NCBI GenBank assembly: GCA_003389215.1
Contig: QQVP01000119.1
Span: forward strand, 1 to 64,000
DNA: 64,000 nt
From: Planctomycetota bacterium
GTDB lineage: Bacteria; Planctomycetota; Planctomycetia; Pirellulales; UBA7805
Direction of reading: 5' to 3'
Each line of letters starts with the position of its first letter. The first letter of the stretch is position 1. The position numbers and the translations under genes were made by a program. Positions 23,824 through 32,621 of the stretch are shown here, piece after piece. Below the pieces are notes generated by a model. The model made no database searches and was not told the origin of the DNA. It saw nothing but the letters and a program-made list of their open reading frames with translations.

Positions 23824-26249
23824 GCCGCCATCATTTCGGGGCAGCGAATTTTGACAGGTTCGGCTCCGCCTTTCTTCTCCGCCCAGTTGTCCATCTCCTT
23901 GAACCACGTCATGCCGATCAACGGAACGCGATCGCGGAAGCTTTCCACGGTGTCGCGGACGACTTCCACCACGGGCTCGGCCATCGACGGATGGCTGACG
24001 GTCATCAGTTCGTCGTGAACGTTCATCGGGGCGACAAGCAGTTCATGGACGCCTGCCGGCTGCAAGTCCCAGATGCGGCGCTGCACCTGTTTGGTAATCT
24101 GCCCGCCTGGACTTTGAATCTCGTGGTTCGCTGCCGCCCGCATGTTGGCTGCCTGGATGCCGAATGCCGCACCGTAAAGGGCTGAGGCCACGGCGCCACC
24201 CACGGTCTGGATGCGACCGTCGCGGGCACGCTGACATTTGATCTTCGCGGCACGCCAACCCTTGGGCGGTTTGCGGGCGAGGTTGAACAGTTCCTTGGTA
24301 ATCTGGTTTTCGAGCGTGAAGTAGCGGCGGAAGCCGAGGAACGATTCCACGTAATCGGCCGGATCGCGCCACACGACCATCGTGCCGATGCCGCCTGGCT
24401 GGGTCATCGAGCAGAATTTCTTGAAGGTCGCCTGACGCGCCTTCTCGACGCCAGGGTATTTCTTGATGAAGTTCTCGTAGGCCGCCTTGGCAACTTCTTC
24501 TGCAATGCCGAGGTTGCGCATCAAGGTCCGCCAATCTCCGCCGTAGACCATCGCGAAGATGCCCGACTTACCGGCCCCGTACATCTTCTTGTTCGCCATG
24601 ACCTGCTCGTAGGTCGTGCCTGGGAACAGTTCCATCGCGAACAGGGCGTGGATCTTTTTCCCGCTAAGCAGCGCCTTGCGCAGGTTGGGATCATCGTAGA
24701 CGGCGTCGGCGAGCGTCACCTCAAAGCTGTCGAAGTCACCACCGCCCAGCAGGTAGCCGTCCCAGGCCAAGGGAAACATGCGGCGGACTTCATCGGCGGC
24801 CTTGATTCCCTGGGCATTCAGGCCGTCCCCGCCCGACATCCGTGTCGAGAGTGTGCCGATAACGTTGAACGAGGCGTGAAACTTGCCGGCGCGAAGCAGC
24901 TTGCGGTACAGTTCCACTTCCTTGGCGGCCGTTTTCACATCGAGGATTTCTTTGGCCCGCCACGCTGCCGGATGATTCCCAAACTGGCCCGTGTCGTCGG
25001 GAATGTACGCCCCTGGCTTCAAGATGCCGCTGCCGTCGCAACGCGGGCACGCAGGGTCTTCTCCGCCGCACTTCAGGCACTCTTCGTCTTCGGTGACTTT
25101 CCAGCGGGCGATCGCTTCGAGGTTGGCCTTCTTGGTGCTGGTCGCAATCGGACCTTCCTGCTCCATCTCGTCCATGCACTGGTAGAGATAGGCGCGGACT
25201 TCATCGGGTTTGTTGACGTTTACCGGTGACTTTGCGACCACCTCGCGAGCTTCGGCGAGCAACGTCTTCATTCCACGGTTGTCGATTTTGAAACCGCGCC
25301 AACGGACGACCGGCACCATGCATGCCAGAAGCGAATCGTCATCGCCTGGCTCTGGGAATCCGAAATGCCCGTCGAGGGCGCGGGTGTAGACAATGTCGTC
25401 GCGGGCGTAGTCTCTGGCGTCTTGTCGCGTGGACCAGTGGTCGATGAACTTCTCGATGACACCAGGCCAGGCATAGCCGGCTAGGGACCGCTTGCCTGTC
25501 TGCTTGTCGCGCTTCCAGACTTCCCAGCTCTTCTCCGGTTTGCTCAGCGCCAAGGCGGTCGGGGCGAAGCCTATTTCCTTGGGGTACCAGGCCGGATCGG
25601 GTTCCACGTCGCGATAGTGGTACTTGGGTTTGTATCCGAGGGCGTGCTCGGCCAGGAATTTGAGGCCGCCGGCCGGATTGAATTTCAGCACCACGTCCTT
25701 AAAGTCTTCCAGGATCTCTCCGTCGCGACCTTTAATGTCAAAGACCTGCCACCGCGGCGCATCTTTGTCGTGGCTCTTGGCAAAGTAGATGCCGTCGATC
25801 TTGACGCGCTGTTCAAGTTCTTCGGCCAACGCGTATGCCAACGCCGTCGGCACGCGGCGGATACGCACGTCGCTGCGGGCCATGAGCGATTGATACGGCC
25901 CTTTGCGCGAGTGCAACAGCAGATCGAGAGCATTGGCTGGTTTAACGCATGGGCCGTCCTGCCCCTGTGGTTCAAGCTGCGCGATTTCTTCGATATGTTC
26001 TTCCGGAATCCAGTCGGTCGGGCAAAGCCGGAAGATCGTGTAGATCTTGACGATATGGAACCAGTCGAAGACGAGGTTGAAGCCGACAATCGTGTTCTCG
26101 CAGAGCCACTCGATCAGTTGCAGCGTCTTTCCGACCGGTTGTTTCCAGATATCGACCAGGTGGATCAGTCCGTCCTCTTCGGCGTACTGCAACAGCACCA
26201 TCATGGAGTGCAAGCCGCAGGTTTCGGAGTCGATGTAGACTTTGGACAT
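23820..26249 (-). CDS. family A DNA polymerase with 3'-5' exonuclease domain
   Basis: An 809-residue replicative polymerase from the ATG at 26249 (MSKVYIDSETCGLHS). The exonuclease motif I is D7-x-E9, with NTIVGFNLVFDW as Exo II and DDIVYTRALDGHF as Exo III. The polymerase part has T-LSTRMSGGDGLNAQG (471-481), motif A GGDFDSFEVTLA (D505), motif B K561xxxF565xxxYG and motif C NVHDELM near 755. Between the domains (391-408) is a four-cysteine cluster CLKCGG/CPRCDGSG, like a DnaJ zinc knuckle, unusual for this family. It is the phage replicase. Confidence 0.95.
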   Translation of the reverse strand: MSKVYIDSETCGLHSMMVLLQYAEEDGLIHLVDIWKQPVGKTLQLIEWLCENTIVGFNLVFDWFHIVKIYTIFRLCPTDWIPEEHIEEIAQLEPQGQDGPCVKPANALDLLLHSRKGPYQSLMARSDVRIRRVPTALAYALAEELEQRVKIDGIYFAKSHDKDAPRWQVFDIKGRDGEILEDFKDVVLKFNPAGGLKFLAEHALGYKPKYHYRDVEPDPAWYPKEIGFAPTALALSKPEKSWEVWKRDKQTGKRSLAGYAWPGVIEKFIDHWSTRQDARDYARDDIVYTRALDGHFGFPEPGDDDSLLACMVPVVRWRGFKIDNRGMKTLLAEAREVVAKSPVNVNKPDEVRAYLYQCMDEMEQEGPIATSTKKANLEAIARWKVTEDEECLKCGGEDPACPRCDGSGILKPGAYIPDDTGQFGNHPAAWRAKEILDVKTAAKEVELYRKLLRAGKFHASFNVIGTLSTRMSGGDGLNAQGIKAADEVRRMFPLAWDGYLLGGGDFDSFEVTLADAVYDDPNLRKALLSGKKIHALFAMELFPGTTYEQVMANKKMYGAGKSGIFAMVYGGDWRTLMRNLGIAEEVAKAAYENFIKKYPGVEKARQATFKKFCSMTQPGGIGTMVVWRDPADYVESFLGFRRYFTLENQITKELFNLARKPPKGWRAAKIKCQRARDGRIQTVGGAVASALYGAAFGIQAANMRAAANHEIQSPGGQITKQVQRRIWDLQPAGVHELLVAPMNVHDELMTVSHPSMAEPVVEVVRDTVESFRDRVPLIGMTWFKEMDNWAEKKGGAEPVKIRCPEMMAA

Positions 26250-26359
26250 GGACAAACGGTGAAGACGTATCTCGGCGCGTCGCGATCGCTTGCGGACACC
26301 AGCACCGAGATGAAATAGGAGATGTGAAGATGCCACAGGACGTGGCGAGATGAGTTTGC

Positions 26360-27190
26360 TTATCTATCTTCAGTAACAGGAAAAGACGCTCCTGTTCCGG
26401 CGGCAACTTTGCGAATTTCCTCGTCTAATTCGTCGTCGCTGATGTAGCCGGCAGCCCAGGCCAGTGAGCGCGTCGTCAGACCCGCAATACCGTGGTTCAT
26501 CATCTTGGCGATCATCTTGTTGATCTGAGCTTTGGTCTTGCGGTAACGAAATCGGCGGCTCAACTTGCCTTCCGACGGGCGCCGGCCGCGGCGCTTCGCC
26601 AGTGCGATCTCATGCGCCGCTTTGATCTGCTCTTCCGGCGTCGTAAACCGGCTGAGGATCTCTACGTCAACGAGACTCAACGTGCCTGCGGCCACCTTCA
26701 GTTGCACCTCATCGGGAAGCTTCAGAATCCGCAATCGGGCGTGGACCCATCTTCTGTCCCGTTTGAGTTCCTGCGCCGCTTCGCGGATCGGTGTGCCTTC
26801 CGGAAACAGGCGGACCATCGCGTGGGCCTCTTCGACCGGATTGAGATCCTTGCGTTCCAGGTTCTCCGTGAAGTTCAGCATTCGTGCCTGGCGGTCGCTC
26901 AGGCCGCGGCGGATCATCGCCGGAATTTCTGACCAGCGGAGAAACGCGGTTACGGCCCGAAACCGGCGGTGGCCGGCCAACAGGCGCCAGCGAAAGTCGC
27001 CATGAGAAAACGTCTCGATGTCTTCCACCGGCTGCACAACGACCGGAAATTGCAGTCCGCCCGCACCGATGCTTTGCGACAGATCCTCAACCGATTGCAG
27101 TGTGAAGTTCCCACGGCAGTTGAAGTCGGGATCGTAGAAGATTTCCGATACCGGCAGCGCGAAGACGTCGAACTGTTCAAGCCGTTTCAT
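26360..27190 (-). CDS. ParB/Sulfiredoxin-domain protein 1
   Basis: A 276-residue protein with the ParB N-terminal signature LAGHRRFRAV (about residues 72-81) and the box TENLERKDLNPVEEAHAMVRL, then an HTH (REAAQELKRDRRWVHARLRIL). The family binds DNA and CTP; without ParA nearby, the protein may act in phage transcription or replication, not partition. It directly follows the phosphoesterase gene. A second ParB-like gene is at 32622-33515. Confidence 0.85.
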   Translation of the reverse strand: MKRLEQFDVFALPVSEIFYDPDFNCRGNFTLQSVEDLSQSIGAGGLQFPVVVQPVEDIETFSHGDFRWRLLAGHRRFRAVTAFLRWSEIPAMIRRGLSDRQARMLNFTENLERKDLNPVEEAHAMVRLFPEGTPIREAAQELKRDRRWVHARLRILKLPDEVQLKVAAGTLSLVDVEILSRFTTPEEQIKAAHEIALAKRRGRRPSEGKLSRRFRYRKTKAQINKMIAKMMNHGIAGLTTRSLAWAAGYISDDELDEEIRKVAAGTGASFPVTEDR

Positions 27191-27191
27191 A

Positions 27192-28562
27192 TCAGGCCGG
27201 TGCCGACGATGCGTTTCGCTTTTTCCCAGGTGCTCGGCCGGTCCGCGTCCCTTTGATGTTGACGTCGGGATTGAATTCCAATTTGTAACGGTTGGGGCCG
27301 CACTGCTCGCGGTCGCTACGGAGATTGACGTTCATCCGCCACGTCACCCCGTGTTTTGGGTTGACGCCATGAATCCACTGTGATGGTTCCGAATAGCCGG
27401 CGAAACTGTTGAATGCATAGGCATCCGAAGCGACCCAGGGACCGTTGACGATCAACTCGCCGTCCATATCCCCCACGACGCCTGGCTTGTGAAAATGTCC
27501 GCAGCAGAAGTAGCGTATCCGCGGACCGTCCTGGGCGTGAGCCAGGGCCGTGAGATTACGCTGGCGGCGCTGGAGGCCATAGTAGGGAATCCCTAGCGAC
27601 CCGCGGACATCGTCCCCGTGAAAGACATGGAATCCCACGCCGTTGATGTCCAGATTCACGGAGAAGGCGTCAGGTATCAGGAAGTCGATGTTCCCGATAT
27701 CGCCGCAGTACAGTTCGGCAATCTTGCCGACCAGGTAATCCCAATTGTCGTGTGCGCCGTGGTGATCCTTCTTCGCCGTCCTACGGCCGTGATTGCCTGG
27801 CACGTAGACGACGTGCATGCTGCGGAAGTGCGGCGCCAGGTCGCGGTACATCAGCGCGTGCAGCTTGCCGATGGCGAAACAATTCTTGAACTGGTTGCGG
27901 AAATACGATCGCTCCGTGTGTCCGTGGATTTCGCCGCTGGTGTGGTCGCCATACGCCAGCACCCACAAGTCCGTGAAGCGAAACTGTGGGTGCAGTGTCT
28001 GCTGCGTCCACTCCACGACCGTTTCGACGTATCGTTCGCCACGGCAACACGAGATCGGGAAGTTATACGTCTCCAAGCCGCCGCACTCGTCGGGCACCAC
28101 CACCTGGTCATGGTGACCATCGGAAAGGTGCATGACGCAATGTTCTTCGATCTGCCCTTTTCGCCGCGGACGTCGTACGGGCGGCAACGGCTTGATGGGG
28201 ATGATCCGGTCGGTGAGTACGTCGGTCATGGCCTTGAACAGGCCACGCTGCTTGGCGCCGGCTTGCGCCTTCTGACGCTCACGGTTTCGCTCGTCACGAA
28301 GATGTGCGATCTCCGCTTCAAGCTCCAGAATCCGACCGTTGGTCGGATCGTAATCGACGTTCGGCTTTCGCTGTCCACCAGCCCGCTTCACCGGTGGCCC
28401 ACCTTCTGGCCAGGGAACGTCCTTGTGAGTTCGACCGGTGGCGATGTCCGAGATTGTCGAGCGACTGATTCGGTGTTTCTTGGCCACGGCCGGCTGCGTG
28501 GCATCGGGCTTGCACAGGTCGGACTTGATCTGTTGGACCTTTTTCTTCTTCAACCTGGGCAT
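27192..28562 (-). CDS. HTH-metallophosphoesterase protein
   Basis: A 456-residue protein from the ATG at 28562 with GGAG upstream. Residues 1-50 form an HTH (AVAKKHRISRSTISDIATGR). From about 140 the calcineurin-like phosphoesterase motifs run in order: VMHLSDGHH, LAYGDHTSG, YVPGNHGRR, VFHGDD and CCGHFHKPG. All expected metal ligands are present. An HTH N-terminal domain fused to a phosphoesterase suggests a DNA-targeted nuclease or phosphodiesterase. A coiled-coil (ELEAEIAHLRDERNRERQ) links them. Confidence 0.85.
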   Translation of the reverse strand: MPRLKKKKVQQIKSDLCKPDATQPAVAKKHRISRSTISDIATGRTHKDVPWPEGGPPVKRAGGQRKPNVDYDPTNGRILELEAEIAHLRDERNRERQKAQAGAKQRGLFKAMTDVLTDRIIPIKPLPPVRRPRRKGQIEEHCVMHLSDGHHDQVVVPDECGGLETYNFPISCCRGERYVETVVEWTQQTLHPQFRFTDLWVLAYGDHTSGEIHGHTERSYFRNQFKNCFAIGKLHALMYRDLAPHFRSMHVVYVPGNHGRRTAKKDHHGAHDNWDYLVGKIAELYCGDIGNIDFLIPDAFSVNLDINGVGFHVFHGDDVRGSLGIPYYGLQRRQRNLTALAHAQDGPRIRYFCCGHFHKPGVVGDMDGELIVNGPWVASDAYAFNSFAGYSEPSQWIHGVNPKHGVTWRMNVNLRSDREQCGPNRYKLEFNPDVNIKGTRTGRAPGKKRNASSAPA

Positions 28563-28587
28563 GAAGGTTTCTCCACGTATGTCGTGT

Positions 28588-28815
28588 TCACGTTGTGGGC
28601 CACTTGCCCAGCGGACATTGCCAAGTTCGCCCCTTGGCTTTGACGGGTAAGAAGCAACCGCACTCTAGGCACCAGTTATCTTCGCGCCGGGGACACGACG
28701 CACAGGTTTGCAGTCGAATGCGATAGGTCGTTTTGGGCACGGTCCGGCAGCCGTCCGCGGCGAAGGCCGTCAGCGCTTTGGCGAGGTTCCATGCCCGATC
28801 GGGGATCGAGGACAT
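28588..28815 (-). CDS. small cysteine-rich zinc-binding protein, 75 aa
   Basis: Seventy-five residues with CASCPRRE, NWCLECGC and WQCPLG: six cysteines in the spacing of a small zinc knuckle common in phage and planctomycete genomes (DUF6171-like by pattern). Function unknown. It sits between the SNF2-type helicase and the phosphoesterase. Confidence 0.7.
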   Translation of the reverse strand: MSSIPDRAWNLAKALTAFAADGCRTVPKTTYRIRLQTCASCPRREDNWCLECGCFLPVKAKGRTWQCPLGKWPTT

Positions 28816-28840
28816 CGGGATTGGGGTTGGTTGTGGTTGG

Positions 28841-30784
28841 TCATGTGGTCAGGGCATCACGGAAGTCACCCATCGTCATCAGTTCCAGTTTGCGGTTGGC
28901 CTGAATGACTTCGAGAACTCGCTCGTCGGTGGGAAGGTGGATGAGATCGACGATCTGGCAGCCGAGGTTTTCATCCATGCCTTTACGATGGATGCGATCT
29001 TCGGATTGAGTCCGGTACTCCGGCTTAAAGCTGTTGCTCCAGTAGACCGCCATGCGCGCCTCGACGAGCGTGAGAGACATCCCGCCGGACTCTGGGTGCG
29101 CGACGAATGCCACGCGGGCGTTGCTCGCCGTATCGGCCCAATAGTCGAGCGCGTCGGCGTCGGTGACGATGTCGCCTTCGTGCGTCGTGACTTCAAACCC
29201 GCGACCGTCACAGCGCACTACGTCCCACTTTTCTTTGTGGCAGATGCCCTTGACGCGATCGACCGAACCGGTGAAGCCCGCGAAGATAACGATGCGGCCG
29301 ACCTCTTCGTTCTCTTCCAGCAGGGCTTTCAGGGCGCTGGTTTTGGGACACGGTACCTCCCGAACGATCCGCTTGTGCTTGACGACTTCGCCGGAGCCGC
29401 CGCAGCGAGGGCAATCTACCAGCCGCTTTTCGAGGCGGCCGACGAGTTGCTGGTCGAGCATGTCGATCGCCGCGAACGTGCGGTCTTCGTCCGTCGGGTC
29501 AAACCATTCCTCGACCTGCCGTTTGCCGTCACAGTGCGGGCACTTCGTCTTGCCGTCCTCGACCTCGCGGTATTGAAACCCGTCGCTTAACTCGCGAAGT
29601 AGCGTCAGGCCAGTGATTGTGTTCACTGCCGACTGTGCGAGGGCCTGCGCGACGCGGAGCGTGCTGGCGTTGGGTTTGCAGTGGATCTTGCGGTAGCGTT
29701 TGTCGGGCAGACTCAAGCAGTCCTTCTTGTGCTTGATGACGACAAGCCCCTTGAGCCGCTCGTACATGTAGGCGACTTCGTTGAAGCTCGGCTCGAAGGG
29801 GTGCGCGTCCTCGCAGTCCTCTTCGCATGCGTCGCCGTCCTTGTGGTAGCCGCTATCGCGAAGCTCGCCGCAAATGGCGCACTTGTTCTCGTTGTCCTTC
29901 CAGCCGATACGCTTCTTAAAGACACCGGAGTCGTATTGAGCATCGACCATGAAGGCGAGCCGGCGTTCGAGCGCCTTGGTCGAACCCTCGCGGAGAAAGC
30001 CTGGCCAGGCGATTTCGCACTGGCTCCACCAGTCGAGCGGCGACTTGGGCGACGGCGTGCCGCTCATTTCAATGACGTAGCCGTCGAAGCCGTACGTCTC
30101 GCGGATCATGTCGGCGAGTCGTTGCGCGCCCGTCGATCGCTGCGAAGTGGGTGTTTTGAGCTTCGACGACTCGTCGCAAATCAACATTTGCGGGATCGGA
30201 TCGCCAGGCTTGTGCTCATCGACCCAGCGAACGAGCCCTTCGTAGGTGAGCATCTCGACGCGAATGGATCGGTCCATGTTCCATTTGCGGAATTCGCGCT
30301 CGATGTTCGGCAGGCTGCTCTTGGGGCCGACCCAAAACACCCACTTGATGCCGGACCGCTCGATCACTTCCTGGGCCGCCAGCGTCTTCCCAACGCCCAT
30401 TTCGGCGGCCCATAGTTGGTAGTGGTAGGTGAGACCCGAATCGGCCAGATGCTTCTGGTGCTCCATCAACGGGCGATCGTAGTCGTGTCGAACAAGGTCG
30501 CGATCGAACCAGGCGTAGACATCCTCGCCTTGCAGAAAGCCGAGTTGAAAACGATTGCGAGGGCAATCGTCCACCGACCAGATCTTGCGGCCGTCGCCCT
30601 CGACGTAGCCGTGCCAGCGCGACCCCTTCATCGCCTTGATCTCATCCTTGAGGGCATAGGGGCTTTTGAGAAACTCGATGCGCCCGCCCGTGTAGGCCAA
30701 CGTCGCGGGAACGCGGAGCAGCGTCCCCTTTGCGGTGCGCACAATCAGCTTGGTTTCAGCAACTCGCGGTGGGGCTTTGATCAT
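28841..30784 (-). CDS. SNF2/SF2-type helicase with zinc-cluster inserts
   Basis: A 647-residue protein from the ATG at 30784. Motifs: AAEMGVGKTLAAQE (Walker A, 130-134), ICDESSKLK (motif II, DESS instead of DEAH, 204-207), SGTPSP (motif III), IVIFAGFTGSVDRV (motif IV), and QSEDRIHRKGM (motif VI), as in SNF2 translocases. Two cysteine pairs (NKCAICGEL and CPHCDGKR, CPRCGGSG) interrupt the core; the last two look like the DnaJ-type knuckle also seen in the polymerase. Probable role: remodelling replication intermediates. Confidence 0.92.
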   Translation of the reverse strand: MIKAPPRVAETKLIVRTAKGTLLRVPATLAYTGGRIEFLKSPYALKDEIKAMKGSRWHGYVEGDGRKIWSVDDCPRNRFQLGFLQGEDVYAWFDRDLVRHDYDRPLMEHQKHLADSGLTYHYQLWAAEMGVGKTLAAQEVIERSGIKWVFWVGPKSSLPNIEREFRKWNMDRSIRVEMLTYEGLVRWVDEHKPGDPIPQMLICDESSKLKTPTSQRSTGAQRLADMIRETYGFDGYVIEMSGTPSPKSPLDWWSQCEIAWPGFLREGSTKALERRLAFMVDAQYDSGVFKKRIGWKDNENKCAICGELRDSGYHKDGDACEEDCEDAHPFEPSFNEVAYMYERLKGLVVIKHKKDCLSLPDKRYRKIHCKPNASTLRVAQALAQSAVNTITGLTLLRELSDGFQYREVEDGKTKCPHCDGKRQVEEWFDPTDEDRTFAAIDMLDQQLVGRLEKRLVDCPRCGGSGEVVKHKRIVREVPCPKTSALKALLEENEEVGRIVIFAGFTGSVDRVKGICHKEKWDVVRCDGRGFEVTTHEGDIVTDADALDYWADTASNARVAFVAHPESGGMSLTLVEARMAVYWSNSFKPEYRTQSEDRIHRKGMDENLGCQIVDLIHLPTDERVLEVIQANRKLELMTMGDFRDALTT

Positions 30785-31308
30785 CGCTTGCGTTTGTCTT
30801 CGAGATAGAAGAGATGGTCGGTGGTAGACTTTTTGGTGAAGTCCGCCCACACTTGGGCCAGACCGGCCCGCTCGAACAGGACCATGACTTTGCAGTAGCA
30901 GGCGCGGACGGCGTGCTCGCGCGCCACGCTGGTGCCCGTCTTGACGGCGTCGCGCCACTGATTCAACGTGCCCGTGATGACCGCCGCGTGAACGCCGCGG
31001 GCAAGCGTCTCTGCCGTCACAAATGACATGCCAGACGCCGCTTCGAGAACGTCGAGCAGGTCCCGTTCGTCGGCGGCTATGAAGACACTGAAGGAAACGT
31101 GGGCCAGCAGGTTGGGCGTGATCCCTGCCGGCGCATGTTCATCGCGCAACGCAGCCAGGCAGGACAGGAATCGCTCTGCATCGGAGAACTCGCGCCGGGT
31201 CGAATCGGCCGCACGGCCTGGACTGTAGCCCAGCATCTGATGGCTCAGGCCCAGAAATGTCGTGAAGTCGATCGCCGGCTGTTGAATCAGCACAGCGTCG
31301 GGGGTCAT
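30781..31308 (-). CDS. hypothetical phage protein coupled to the helicase
   Basis: A 175-residue, mostly helical protein whose stop overlaps the helicase start (ATGA). No domain recognised. Helices such as AERFLSCLAALRDEH and EHAVRACYCKVMVLFERAG suggest a globular helical fold. A 14-bp palindrome lies just upstream of its start. Confidence 0.6.
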   Translation of the reverse strand: MTPDAVLIQQPAIDFTTFLGLSHQMLGYSPGRAADSTRREFSDAERFLSCLAALRDEHAPAGITPNLLAHVSFSVFIAADERDLLDVLEAASGMSFVTAETLARGVHAAVITGTLNQWRDAVKTGTSVAREHAVRACYCKVMVLFERAGLAQVWADFTKKSTTDHLFYLEDKRKR

Positions 31309-31315
31309 GGGGATT

Positions 31316-31329
31316 TCGCAGAACTGCGA
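31316..31329. repeat. 14-bp palindrome upstream of 30781-31308
   Basis: TCGCAG-AA-CTGCGA, a perfect inverted repeat eight bases before the start codon and 23 bases past the tRNA-like sequence. It may act as an RNA processing hairpin or a translational operator; no Shine-Dalgarno is visible between it and the start. Confidence 0.4.
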
Positions 31330-31352
31330 TCAGGCGGGATGTCGGGAAGAGA

Positions 31353-31424
31353 AGACCCGTGCAGGAATCGAACCTGCTTAGTCCGCTTTGGGTCGCGGTG
31401 CCTCTGCCAAATGGCTCACGGGTC
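31353..31424 (-). tRNA. tRNA-like sequence with an unusual eight-base anticodon loop
   Basis: Reading minus, 72 bases fold into a near-complete cloverleaf: a perfect 7-bp acceptor (GACCCGT with ACGGGTC), D arm GCC/GGC with the GG of the D loop, a CCGC/GCGG anticodon stem, a perfect 5-bp T arm (GCAGG, TTCGATT, CCTGC). The anticodon loop is GACCCAAA: eight bases, no U33. Anticodon could be CCC (Gly), CCA (Trp) or a four-base ACCC. CCA is not encoded. It could be a frameshift-type phage tRNA or a decaying one. Same strand as its neighbours. Confidence 0.65.
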
Positions 31425-31486
31425 GAGTCGCCGGCCGCAAGATGGCGGCGCGGCGACAAAGGCGATTTATCTTCGCCCCGGCGCGT

Positions 31487-31699
31487 TTACGCCGTTCGAT
31501 CTCGGCGTGGCTTTTCGAGAGTCGGCCAGCCTTCGAGGAGGCGAAACGGCGATCGCGGTTTCTCGTCCCGCATTGCATCATCCTTGCGCAGACGCGAAGG
31601 AAGCGGGAGACTGGCCGGCGATTTGGTCGGCGCGTTGTCCACGCATCCGAGCGAAAGCAACAGGCCAAGCGACAAGACAGAAATGGTGAATAGCTTCAT
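31487..31699 (-). CDS. small lipoprotein, 70 aa
   Basis: Starts at the ATG at 31699, preceded by AGGAG. The N-terminus MKLFTISVLSLGLLLSLGC is a lipoprotein signal with a lipobox (LSLG-C) at residue 19. The mature part is short, basic and proline-rich, without a known domain. Membrane-anchored phage lipoproteins often block superinfection or form outer-membrane spanins. It lies next to the tRNA-like sequence. Confidence 0.75.
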   Translation of the reverse strand: MKLFTISVLSLGLLLSLGCVDNAPTKSPASLPLPSRLRKDDAMRDEKPRSPFRLLEGWPTLEKPRRDRTA

Positions 31700-31833
31700 A
31701 CGGTGCTCCTGGGGAAGGAATTGAGTCGCGGCCAGGTGGACCTGTGGTCCGGCCTGGCCTGGACTTCAACGAGAAGGCGATGCGCACGCACAGAGAGCGC
31801 AAACAGGAAAAACGGCGGCTCAAACGGGTCGGT

Positions 31834-32556
31834 TTAGCGAGCCCGCTGATTCTGCTGCTCTTCCTCGGACACCCGCTCAACGCCGTCGCCCTTGGCGGAC
31901 AGGAATTTGCCGATTTCCTTGGCGACGACTTCTGGGCTGGGGGCATTCGCAAACGGAGTGGAGCACTTATGCACCGTGGGGGCGTGCCACGAGTATTCCT
32001 TCTCGATGAAGCGGACCTTCAGCGTGAGCGGCAGCGGGCCGTGCGGCTCCACGTCGGTCAGGCCGCGCTCGGCGATCTGCTCGGCCGTGAGTTGCATGAA
32101 CGGATAAATGTCTTTGGCGGCGCGGAGCGTCGAAGCGGTGCCGCAAAAGAAGTCCACGAACCGGCCCGACGAGCGCTCGAACATGAGGAAGCTGACGCCG
32201 CACTGGCAGTTCGAGCCTTTGACGGTCGAAGCCGCCTTGATCCGCTGAAACTCATCGTCCGCCTCGTCGTAGACGCGGATGATGTTTTCCTTGTCGCTCA
32301 TGTCGATGGCAAACGGCCGGCGGGCGAACGGGATCACGTCGATCTCGTCACCCAGGTCGGTGATTTCTTCGGCCGACTCGTAGATGCCGTAGCGGCCAGG
32401 CGGGATCAATCCCTTGTCGATCGCCTTGCCTTTGGTGTAGAGCTTCATGCTCGACAGGTAATCGCCGCCCTTGGCGAGATCGTCGTAGGTTTCATCGCTG
32501 CCGATCTGCGTGGACGGAAGCTGACTGTAATCGACGGGAACTAAAGCGTTGGACAT
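31834..32556 (-). CDS. conserved-type phage protein, 240 aa
   Basis: A 240-residue protein from the ATG at 32556. It has GDYLSSMKLYTKGKAIDKG and LIPPGRYGIYESAEEI, a block I associate with single-stranded-DNA-binding-like or recombination-associated phage proteins, without certainty. A cysteine pair (SNCQCG) lies in the middle. The C-terminal segment is acidic (ERVSEEEQQNQ), as in many ssDNA-binding proteins. The function is a guess. Confidence 0.6.
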   Translation of the reverse strand: MSNALVPVDYSQLPSTQIGSDETYDDLAKGGDYLSSMKLYTKGKAIDKGLIPPGRYGIYESAEEITDLGDEIDVIPFARRPFAIDMSDKENIIRVYDEADDEFQRIKAASTVKGSNCQCGVSFLMFERSSGRFVDFFCGTASTLRAAKDIYPFMQLTAEQIAERGLTDVEPHGPLPLTLKVRFIEKEYSWHAPTVHKCSTPFANAPSPEVVAKEIGKFLSAKGDGVERVSEEEQQNQRAR

Positions 32557-32621
32557 GGAAGAGGGTCCTTGAGAAGAGATGGGAAGGAGAAGATGGGGTG
32601 GGATCGTAAGAGGCGGGAGGT

